Shown here one piece after another: positions 1 through 6,179 of a DNA stretch of 30,993 nt. The DNA comes from CAYTED01 sp964537075 (GTDB lineage Bacteria > Patescibacteriota > Minisyncoccia > Moranbacterales > UBA1568): the NCBI GenBank assembly GCA_964537075.1, contig CAZIBB010000006.1, forward strand, positions 1 to 30,993. Direction: 5' to 3'. Under the pieces are notes generated by a model. It saw only the letters and a program-made list of their open reading frames with translations, made no database searches and had not been told where the DNA came from. The translations under genes and the position numbers were made by a program. The first letter of the stretch is position 1. Each line of letters starts with the position of its first letter.

Positions 1-327
1 CTTTTCTGTGCAAGGGATTGGAGATGCTTCATATTTTTTTTGTGAGCGATTTAATTTTTTTCAAATAACGGTCGTTCCGCTGGTTTCATCCGCCAGCCGG
101 CGGAGTCCGCCCGCCCGCAACGATTCGAATAGCGATTCGGGCAGGCTGTTTGAAAACACTTTAATACACCATCGATTTGTATTCAGCGGACGCACCCCTC
201 AAAAAGGGGAACGACCGTCGAAATCTTTTTTGAGTGAAGTTTCCACTCTTACATTTCCTTGGCTTCATTTTACTCTCTCTCTCGTGCAAGCAAGCGAATG
301 TTGGTAAATTCGTGACACCAAATTTGT

Positions 328-355
328 TACTTTTCTTTGCGGACAAAGAAAAGTA
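328..355. repeat. Perfect 12-bp hairpin with CGGA loop
   Basis: TACTTTTCTTTG (328-339) and CAAAGAAAAGTA (344-355) are exact reverse complements around the four-base loop CGGA. No T-run follows on the + strand and there is no gene just upstream, so a terminator role is not supported. It is best read as one module of the intergenic repeat mosaic. Confidence 0.7.
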
Positions 356-556
356 TGAAGAAAGATTTGTTTAAAAGAGAAGTTGAAACAGCGGACTCCG
401 CCTCCGTCAGTTGACGGATGGCGGATCCAAAAGCGCCTGCCTGCTCGCCTCGATTCGAGTCGAAGCGGGCCGGTAGGCAGGGAACGACCGCTCCCTAAAA
501 AATGACAACCCCTCATTTCTGCTCTATCCTATATTCATCCTATCTCTTCTATTTTT

Positions 557-591
557 TGTTCACTGTTCATTGTTCTCTGATTTGTGATTCC
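557..591 (+). repeat. Degenerate heptad array ending at the ruvC start
   Basis: Five consecutive 7-base units (TGTTCAC, TGTTCAT, TGTTCTC, TGATTTG, TGATTCC) fill 557-591. The ATG of ruvC begins two bases later. The unit is closely related to that of the array at 1882-1944. No Shine-Dalgarno sequence is present between array and start. Confidence 0.75.
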
Positions 592-592
592 T

Positions 593-1081
593 ATGCGTAT
601 CCTCGGTATCGATCCTGGAACGGCGACGGTTGGTTGGGCAGTCATTGATTTGACTGCCGGCAAACTCTCTATCGTCGACTTCGGCCACATCAGCACCTCG
701 CCAAAAACACCCATGACGGAGCGGCTATTAGAGATTTCCACGGATTTGGAGGAAATACTCAAAAAATATACGCCGGAAGAAGCCGGTGTCGAAGAGCTTT
801 TCTTCGCCAAAAATGTCAAAACCGCGATGACCGTGAGCCAGGCTCGTGGCGCCATACTCTTGACTCTTGAGAGATTTTGTGTCAATATATTCGAGTACAA
901 ACCAAACGAAGTCAAGCTTTCCCTCACAGGCTACGGTCGGGCCGAGAAGTCCCAGATGCAGGAAATGGTCAAAGCCGTACTGAAACTCAAATCCATACCG
1001 AAACCCGATGATGCCGCCGATGCCTGCGCCATCGCCATCTGCCATGCGAATAGCCGAAAATACAGAATGCTCGAAAAATAA
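593..1081 (+). CDS. ruvC: Holliday junction resolvase RuvC
   Basis: This is the crossover-junction endonuclease that cuts Holliday junctions symmetrically during recombination and repair, normally in complex with RuvAB. The 162-residue product has the usual family length. The four acidic catalytic residues are visible: D7 in GIDPG, E67 in GVEELFF, and D140 and D143 in KPDDAADACAIA. I chose ATG 593 over the in-frame GTG at 584 because MRILGIDPG is the canonical N-terminus and 584 lies inside the heptad repeats. ruvA and ruvB are not next to it. The gene is followed by about 50 T-rich bases and then another repeat array. Confidence 0.96.
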   Translation: MRILGIDPGTATVGWAVIDLTAGKLSIVDFGHISTSPKTPMTERLLEISTDLEEILKKYTPEEAGVEELFFAKNVKTAMTVSQARGAILLTLERFCVNIFEYKPNEVKLSLTGYGRAEKSQMQEMVKAVLKLKSIPKPDDAADACAIAICHANSRKYRMLEK

Positions 1082-1129
1082 AATACCAACGTGATTCTTT
1101 ATTTTTGTTTTTCGTTTTTTATTCATAGC

Positions 1130-1218
1130 GTAACTAGTAACTCGTAATCAGTAATTAGGAAGAAGTCTGGTTTTATTTTTTTGTTACCAGTTACTAATTA
1201 CCAATTACTCTTCATCAC
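1130..1218. repeat. Inverted pair of degenerate heptad arrays before the 7-TM gene
   Basis: The left arm has four units (GTAACTA, GTAACTC, GTAATCA, GTAATTA) at 1130-1157. The right arm has TTACCAG, TTACTAA, TTACCAA, TTACTCT at 1184-1211. The right arm is largely the reverse complement of the left, so the region could fold into a long imperfect hairpin with a T-rich loop (1158-1183). The array ends three bases before the ATG at 1222. Confidence 0.75.
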
Positions 1219-1221
1219 ACT

Positions 1222-1878
1222 ATGTCCATCCACCCACTCATCGCTTTTTTCGTCGAACAAGGCGTGCCGATACAAACGGTCGCCCTGCTCCTCTTCCTCC
1301 CGATCATCGCCACCCTGGTCGCCATCTTTCGTCAGGTGGTCGGCATCAAGGCCTTTGGGATCTATACCCCGTCGATCATCACCTTCGCCCTCCTTGCCTT
1401 CGATCCGAATGGCGTGAAATACGGTATCGCCATTTTCGTCGCGGTCATCGTCGTCGGCATGCTTTCACGCTGGTTCCTCAGGCGATTCCGATTGCTCTAT
1501 CTCCCACGCGTGGCCATCACGCTCTCCATCGTCTCCCTTTCCATTCTCGGTATTCTCGTCTTGGGTGGCATGCAGAATCGGACCGGACTCGCTTCGGTCT
1601 CTATTTTCCCGCTCCTTATCATGATTACCCTGGCGGAAAAATTTGTCGCGACTCAAATCGAGAAAGGAACGAAGGTCGCCCTCATACTCGCCGGAGAAAC
1701 GCTCATCATCTCCATCGTCGGGTATATGCTGCTCCGCTGGGAAGCGCTGCTCCGTATTATTCTCGCCTTCCCATGGCTCGTACTCACGACATTTATCATC
1801 AACCTACTGCTTGGCAAATGGACAGGCCTTCGCCTCACGGAATATTTCCGTTTCCGAAAAATTATCAAGCACCTCTAA
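1222..1878 (+). CDS. 7-TM membrane protein of the type usually fused to an inactive transglutaminase
   Basis: The 218-residue product is almost entirely hydrophobic, with about six or seven membrane segments. It opens with a helix after MSIHPLIAFFVEQGVP, followed by the signature stretch around residues 38-60 (FRQVVGIKAFGIYTPSII). The GxxxFGxxTP pattern and its place just upstream of an alpha-L-glutamate-ligase-like ATP-grasp gene match the Pfam 7TM_transglut family (PF14402). In proteobacteria that family is normally the C-terminal half of a larger protein with an inactive, extracytoplasmic transglutaminase domain. That N-terminal domain is absent here. Known context of the family (amidoligase operons analysed by Iyer and colleagues, 2009) suggests transport, anchoring or sensing of the ligase product; its actual role is unknown. 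Three bases separate its stop from a heptad array leading to the next gene. Confidence 0.8.
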   Translation: MSIHPLIAFFVEQGVPIQTVALLLFLPIIATLVAIFRQVVGIKAFGIYTPSIITFALLAFDPNGVKYGIAIFVAVIVVGMLSRWFLRRFRLLYLPRVAITLSIVSLSILGILVLGGMQNRTGLASVSIFPLLIMITLAEKFVATQIEKGTKVALILAGETLIISIVGYMLLRWEALLRIILAFPWLVLTTFIINLLLGKWTGLRLTEYFRFRKIIKHL

Positions 1879-1881
1879 GTA

Positions 1882-1944
1882 CTGTTAATTGTTCGTTGTT
1901 TCCTGTTTATTGTTCCATGCTCCCTGTTCACTGTTCACTGATCT
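1882..1944 (+). repeat. Nine-unit degenerate heptad array filling an intergenic gap
   Basis: Nine consecutive 7-base units run without a break from 1882 to 1944. They begin with CTGTTAA and TTGTTCG and end with CTGTTCA, CTGTTCA and CTGATCT. The array begins three bases after the stop of the 7-TM gene and stops two bases before the ATG at 1947, so the spacer is nearly nothing but array. The units match those before ruvC. Confidence 0.8.
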
Positions 1945-1946
1945 GT

Positions 1947-3353
1947 ATGTTCGAATTCTTCGCCAAAAGCCGTAAGCTCCTCGGGATGAACGCGCGTAAC
2001 CTCGGTTATGTGCGGTCTTTCAATAGGAAACGGGGCATGCGCATCGCCGACCATAAGCTCCTCTGCAAGCGCATTCTCACGAAAAATAGTTTGCCCGTGT
2101 CCAATCTCATCGCGAAAATTCATACTACCGAAGACCTCGAGAATTTCGATTGGAACACGCTCCCAAATAGCTTCGCGCTCAAGCCGAATCGCGGTTTCGG
2201 CGGCGAAGGTATCCTCGTCGTGTACGGACGAAAAAGAAATCGGCCCGATGCCTGGGTGAAGGCCGACGGATCCATGATCACCATCGACGATATCAAGACC
2301 CATGTGCGAAACATTCTCGACGGATCCTTTTCGCTCTCCAACACTCCCGATGCCGCATTTTTTGAGGAGCGCCTGAAGCTCTTGAAGCTTTTCAAGCCGT
2401 ACGCTTTCAAAGGGATTCCCGATATCCGCGTCATCGTTTTCAACAAGGTCCCCGTGATGGCGATGCTCCGTCTCCCGACGCGTGCCTCCGACGGCAAGGC
2501 CAATCTTCAGCAGGGAGCGATCGGCCTCGGTATCGATATGGCGACCGGCACCACGACAACCGCCATCATCGGCAAAGGACACATTATCGAATATACGCCG
2601 GATACGCACCTCCCGCTCTCCGGTATTCGCATCCCGTACTGGAAACAAATTCTCACAATGTCCGTCCATGCGCAAGAAATTTCCGGTCTCGGATTTCTCG
2701 GTGCCGATATCGCGATCGATAGGGATCGTGGTCCGGTCATCCTCGAGCTCAATGCGAGGCCCGGGCTCTCCATTCAGCTCGCGAATCTCTCCGGCCTCAA
2801 GGAACGCCTCGACCGCGTGAAGGGATTGAAGATAAAAACGGTCGAAAAAGGCGTTCGCGTGGGCATGGATCTCTTCGGCGGAGAAATCGAGGAAGAACTC
2901 GAAGAAATTTCTGGTCGTCGTGTCATCGGCTGCATCGAAAAGGTCAAGCTCATCGGCAAGGACGGGAAAGAAATCGAGGTCGAGGCGAAAATCGATACCG
3001 GCGCAGACTCCACCTCGATCGATACCGAGCTCGCCAAGCAACTCGGCTTTTCTGACGTACTGACTTTTTTCGAAGCTATACCAAAGCCAGCAACAACCGA
3101 CCGGAAAAATTTGAAAGAGTTTTCCGATGAATACGACAAAAAATACAAAGATGCACATCCGGATCTGAAAGCAATTACTTTTACATATTCCGCGAATGGA
3201 TTCAGCATGCGTCCAAAAATAGACCTTTCATTTATTATGGACACCCTCGAAGTTTCTACGCGAGCCACTATCGTTGACCGCGCGCACCTCGAACATTCTG
3301 TCATTATAGGAAAACGCGATCTTCGAAAATTTCTCGTCGATGTAATTAAATAA
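1947..3353 (+). CDS. Alpha-L-glutamate ligase-like ATP-grasp protein fused to a retropepsin-like (RimB/PF05618-type) peptidase domain
   Basis: The 468-residue protein has two parts. Residues 1-325 are an ATP-grasp ligase related to the RimK-like family TIGR02291: the nucleotide-binding stretch KPNRGFGGEGILVV, then GIPDIRVIVF, a glycine-rich NLQQGAIGLGID segment, and the metal-binding end ILELNARPGLSIQ. Such enzymes join a carboxylate to an amine through an acyl phosphate. Residues about 335-468 carry AKIDTGADSTSID, with aspartate D350 of the DTGA motif, and the closing VIIGKRDLRKFLVD. This matches the 'ATP-dependent zinc protease' family PF05618, now regarded as retropepsin-fold aspartic peptidases. 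The two activities are usually encoded by neighbouring genes, so the fusion is unusual. I chose ATG 1947 because the upstream extension only reads through the previous gene and the repeat array. The substrate is unknown. Codon use becomes more AT-rich from about 3050. Confidence 0.85.
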   Translation: MFEFFAKSRKLLGMNARNLGYVRSFNRKRGMRIADHKLLCKRILTKNSLPVSNLIAKIHTTEDLENFDWNTLPNSFALKPNRGFGGEGILVVYGRKRNRPDAWVKADGSMITIDDIKTHVRNILDGSFSLSNTPDAAFFEERLKLLKLFKPYAFKGIPDIRVIVFNKVPVMAMLRLPTRASDGKANLQQGAIGLGIDMATGTTTTAIIGKGHIIEYTPDTHLPLSGIRIPYWKQILTMSVHAQEISGLGFLGADIAIDRDRGPVILELNARPGLSIQLANLSGLKERLDRVKGLKIKTVEKGVRVGMDLFGGEIEEELEEISGRRVIGCIEKVKLIGKDGKEIEVEAKIDTGADSTSIDTELAKQLGFSDVLTFFEAIPKPATTDRKNLKEFSDEYDKKYKDAHPDLKAITFTYSANGFSMRPKIDLSFIMDTLEVSTRATIVDRAHLEHSVIIGKRDLRKFLVDVIK

Positions 3354-3363
3354 GAACTGCGAC

Positions 3364-4299
3364 ATGACAAAAAACTTCAAACTTCTTTTAGAAGAAGCTC
3401 GCCAACTCGGCCTCTCGGCAGACATCATTTACCCGGAAAAAGAAGTTGCTGAAATATGGAACGACGCACGGAAGATCCTCATTCGAGAGGCATTCATCAT
3501 GACGAATGATCCTGATTCTGCGAGCATCTCCTTAGCGAAAAACAAGGAAATCACGTATCACTTATGGAAGAGGGAGAGCATACCATTCCCTCAAAGCTGC
3601 TATTTTAAAAACATTGCCGCGTTTCCAAAAACAGCCACAGCGTTGAATTTGAAATTTCCTGTTGTTTTCAAAAAATCAAACGGGAAAAAAAGCATCGGTG
3701 TTCATACAAACATTGCTTCATTTCAAGAGCTCACCAAAATCGTAACCGACTCCGATGGAAGTTTCATTGTTCAAGAAATGGTTTTTGGCAAAGAATACCG
3801 ACTTCTCCTCTATAAAAACCGACTCCTCGGTGCTCTAGAAATGGTGCCACCACAGATAACCGGAAATGGAATAGACTCTATCGTGAGGCTTATCGAACGA
3901 AAAAATGTCAATCTCCAAAAAAAAGTCATTCTGAACGAGAAGGTTCTCAAGACACTTGAAAAAAACGGGCTTTCACTAGACACCATCCTCGGACAAGGTA
4001 CTCTCGTTCTCCTTCAGGAAAATTCTTGCCTTGCAGAAGGAGGATCATCAATAGACTGCACCGACACTGTTCACGAAGGTATTCTCGAGCTTGCCCGAAG
4101 GGCAGCGAAAACAATAAATCTGAAGCTTACGGGGTTGGACCTCATATGCGAAAATATTTCCATTGATCCTCGCAAACAAAAGTTTGCTTTTTTAGAGGCA
4201 AACAGTCTTCCGAGCTTGGACATCCATTACCACCCAACTATCGGGAAGCCGCGCCGCGTCATCAAAGATATTCTTGAAGACGTTTTCAATCTTTCCTAA
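3364..4299 (+). CDS. ATP-grasp ligase of cyanophycin synthetase / GshAB type
   Basis: The 311-residue protein consists of a single ATP-grasp module. The nucleotide-binding strand is PVVFKKSNGKKSIGVHTNI (about residues 98-117), followed by VQEMVFGKEYRLLLYKNRLLG. Then comes the insert typical of cyanophycin synthetase and bifunctional glutathione synthetase: MVPPQITGNGIDSIVRLI, a long helix, GLSLDTIL, and ENSCLAEGGSSIDCTD. The Mg-binding end is FAFLEANSLPSLDIHYHP. It lacks the N-terminal domain and the Mur-ligase-like second half of cyanophycin synthetase, and there is no glutamate-cysteine ligase domain, so neither product is implied. It presumably extends an amino acid or peptide by an amide bond. 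It starts ten bases after the preceding stop and ends eight bases before the next start, clearly one transcription unit. Confidence 0.82.
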   Translation: MTKNFKLLLEEARQLGLSADIIYPEKEVAEIWNDARKILIREAFIMTNDPDSASISLAKNKEITYHLWKRESIPFPQSCYFKNIAAFPKTATALNLKFPVVFKKSNGKKSIGVHTNIASFQELTKIVTDSDGSFIVQEMVFGKEYRLLLYKNRLLGALEMVPPQITGNGIDSIVRLIERKNVNLQKKVILNEKVLKTLEKNGLSLDTILGQGTLVLLQENSCLAEGGSSIDCTDTVHEGILELARRAAKTINLKLTGLDLICENISIDPRKQKFAFLEANSLPSLDIHYHPTIGKPRRVIKDILEDVFNLS

Positions 4300-4306
4300 T
4301 ATTTTT

Positions 4307-6067
4307 ATGAAAATAACCGTCGTCTGTAAAACCAATGAGTGGCAAGTAGAACAACTCAAAGCGGCAGCCAGAAAAAATGAAGTTGATCTTGAGGTGATCG
4401 ATCTCTCTTCGCCTGAAGAAATTCCTGAAAACCTCGGCGAAGTAACCCTCTGGAGATCATCCTCTCTCGGCGGAGGAGAAAAACGGCTACAGGCAATGCG
4501 TGCCATTCTCGATAAATCTATTCTCATCAATCGATGCCTCGCCGTTCTTCCGGAAGCAACTGAAAAAAGTTTTCAGCAAGAATATGTCATAAAAAAAACC
4601 AGCTCGATCAATTGCATCAAAACATTCCTATTCCAAACAAAAGACGAATTCCAAAAAGCTATCGAAAGAAAAGATCTCCGCTTCCCCTGCATTGCCAAAC
4701 CAAACAAAGGATCGAAAGGTGAAGGCGTGATGCTCATCGAAAATATCGACGCGATCGATCATTCAGAAAAACCAATTACCGAAATGGTATTTCAAAATTT
4801 CATAAAAAATACTGGTGATTACCGTATTTTTGTACTGGGAGGGCGCGTCCTCGGAGTAATCAAGCGGACGGCGAAAGAAGGCGGGTTTCTCAACAACATT
4901 TCCAAAGGAGGTTCCGCTGAAGCAATTACCGACAAAAGAACAATTGCCACGCTTCGAAAAATCGGCACCACAGTCGCATCAATCTTTCAGCTCACCATCT
5001 GTGGCGTTGACGTAATCTACGATGAAATCGAACAAAAGTTTTTCTTTCTCGAAGTAAACACCGTTCCACAGTGGAAAGGATTTCAGGAGGCTACCAATAT
5101 TGATGTCGCCCAAGAAATTATTCTCTTCTGCAAACGAATGTCTGATCGAAAAACCAAGCCCGTTCTCGATCTCGTAGAAGAAGAATACACCGCACAAATT
5201 CACCTCCTCCGAGAAAAGCAGTTTCATTTTCTCTCCCGAATGTATCTCTGGACAGGAGAACAAAAATACAAAAACCTCCTTGATGGGCTGAAAAAATCAT
5301 ACATCGGCGACACTGCAGCAGAGCACGAAAGAATACTCCGAAAAATCTATGCTACTCGAGTAGAGCATGGCGATCGGATGGTTGCCAAGGAGGCTCGGAT
5401 GAAATATTTCAAAAAATATCCCGCACTCGAGCCTTGTCTCAACCTTCTGTTCAAAAATCTCTTCGCGAAAAAACTCTACAACATCGACCTCCGTCCCATC
5501 ATTAAAAAAATTGTAGCTGACAGCGACCTGCTTGCCCTAAAGGAAAAGCTTGAGGAAGATACCGAAGCACTCCAAATACTTTCTACACATGCCATCAATT
5601 ATCTCTATCTCCTTGAGTCGTATCTCGAAACGAGCGAAGGACAAACAAACCCGAACCGTTATCTCGAGATCGGAAGTTCCTATTTAAAAAATACCTTTGA
5701 GCTTCAAATTTATTTTTTCACTCATTGCATTATCGGCGCTTCAAGATTTTACAGCGAAAAGATTGTCCTAAACGATCTCCCTGTATATGACGAAATGCTT
5801 AAGAGGATAGAGCATATCATTCGAGAACATTTCCAAAAGATCTCTCTTGATAACAAGTTCGAATTCCTCGTCTGCGCTCGGCTGTGTGGATTCCGAACAT
5901 CAATAGAAAATGAGATTCTCGCTGAAGCCTCGCGCTCGCTTTCGCCTGATGGCAACTTCCTCATCGACAGGGAAAATGCGCATGCCGCACCAGAAGAACG
6001 CAATGATTTCGTAGGATCCGAGCACCGGAACGTTCTCTTTATCATGTCACAATCCCAATACCGTTAA
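4307..6067 (+). CDS. RimK-type ATP-grasp ligase with a large helical C-terminal domain of unknown function
   Basis: The 586-residue protein has an N-terminal pre-ATP-grasp region (1-95) and a RimK/LysX-like ATP-grasp core (about 100-285). In the core I see AKPNKGSKGEGVMLIE, TGDYRIFVLGGRVLGVIKR, FLNNISKGGSAEA and FFLEVNTVPQWKG, the last holding the metal-binding E and N near residue 248. The C-terminal 300 residues are predicted all-helical and I do not recognise a named family. The last 130 residues (IYFFTHCIIGASRFY ... EILAEASRSLSPDGNFL) resemble alpha/alpha-toroid repeats, in which a helix pair ends in a DG-aromatic turn; this is a weak impression. ATG 4307 is preferred over an in-frame TTG at 4274, which would overlap the previous gene. 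It is the third ligase in a row and presumably acts on the same product. Confidence 0.8.
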   Translation: MKITVVCKTNEWQVEQLKAAARKNEVDLEVIDLSSPEEIPENLGEVTLWRSSSLGGGEKRLQAMRAILDKSILINRCLAVLPEATEKSFQQEYVIKKTSSINCIKTFLFQTKDEFQKAIERKDLRFPCIAKPNKGSKGEGVMLIENIDAIDHSEKPITEMVFQNFIKNTGDYRIFVLGGRVLGVIKRTAKEGGFLNNISKGGSAEAITDKRTIATLRKIGTTVASIFQLTICGVDVIYDEIEQKFFFLEVNTVPQWKGFQEATNIDVAQEIILFCKRMSDRKTKPVLDLVEEEYTAQIHLLREKQFHFLSRMYLWTGEQKYKNLLDGLKKSYIGDTAAEHERILRKIYATRVEHGDRMVAKEARMKYFKKYPALEPCLNLLFKNLFAKKLYNIDLRPIIKKIVADSDLLALKEKLEEDTEALQILSTHAINYLYLLESYLETSEGQTNPNRYLEIGSSYLKNTFELQIYFFTHCIIGASRFYSEKIVLNDLPVYDEMLKRIEHIIREHFQKISLDNKFEFLVCARLCGFRTSIENEILAEASRSLSPDGNFLIDRENAHAAPEERNDFVGSEHRNVLFIMSQSQYR

Positions 6068-6108
6068 AATCACCCGTTTTCAGGAGCGCCCCTCACCAGA
6101 AGTCCATC

Positions 6109-6137
6109 TTGAAAGAACGCTCTCTTTAGTGTATTAT
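6109..6137 (+). promoter_or_regulatory. Sigma70-type promoter for the class A PBP
   Basis: TTGAAA at 6109-6114 and TATTAT at 6132-6137 are separated by exactly 17 bases. Transcription would begin near 6144, downstream of the in-frame GTG at 6129. This favours ATG 6180 as the translation start of the penicillin-binding protein. Confidence 0.7.
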
Positions 6138-6179
6138 TGGCTTACAAGAAAAACCTCTTTTTCTTTTAAACAAGCCTTT

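Larger units (their letters stand above)
1..592. repeat. Non-coding mosaic of palindromes and short dispersed repeats upstream of ruvC
   Basis: I see no credible gene here. The stretch is a patchwork of short inverted repeats: a GC-rich palindrome around 90-105 (CCGCC...GGCGG), CGGTCGTTCC at 69-79 with its inverse GGAACGACCG at about 208 and 480, a perfect 12-bp hairpin at 328-355, and a TCCGTCA/TGACGGA palindrome near 404-420. The element TTCAGCGGACGCACCC (182-197) recurs exactly, inverted, at 23982-23997 between nrdA and nrdB. Open frames that cross this block run through the repeats, have no protein-like composition and start without context. The last 35 bases are a heptad array, listed separately. 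Confidence 0.7.

Noticed and set aside
8..346. Short open frames in the first 350 bases
   Set aside because: They run through palindromes and a hairpin and give low-complexity peptides typical of translated repeats.
1935..3158. Long open frame (about 400 codons) on the - strand opposite the ATP-grasp/peptidase gene
   Set aside because: It mirrors the codons of a well-recognised gene on the + strand, has no family features and no promoter. High third-position GC removes stops from the opposite strand.
3364..4299. Cyanophycin synthetase or glutathione synthetase
   Set aside because: Only the ATP-grasp module is present. The N-terminal and Mur-ligase-like domains of cyanophycin synthetase and the glutamate-cysteine ligase domain of GshAB are missing.
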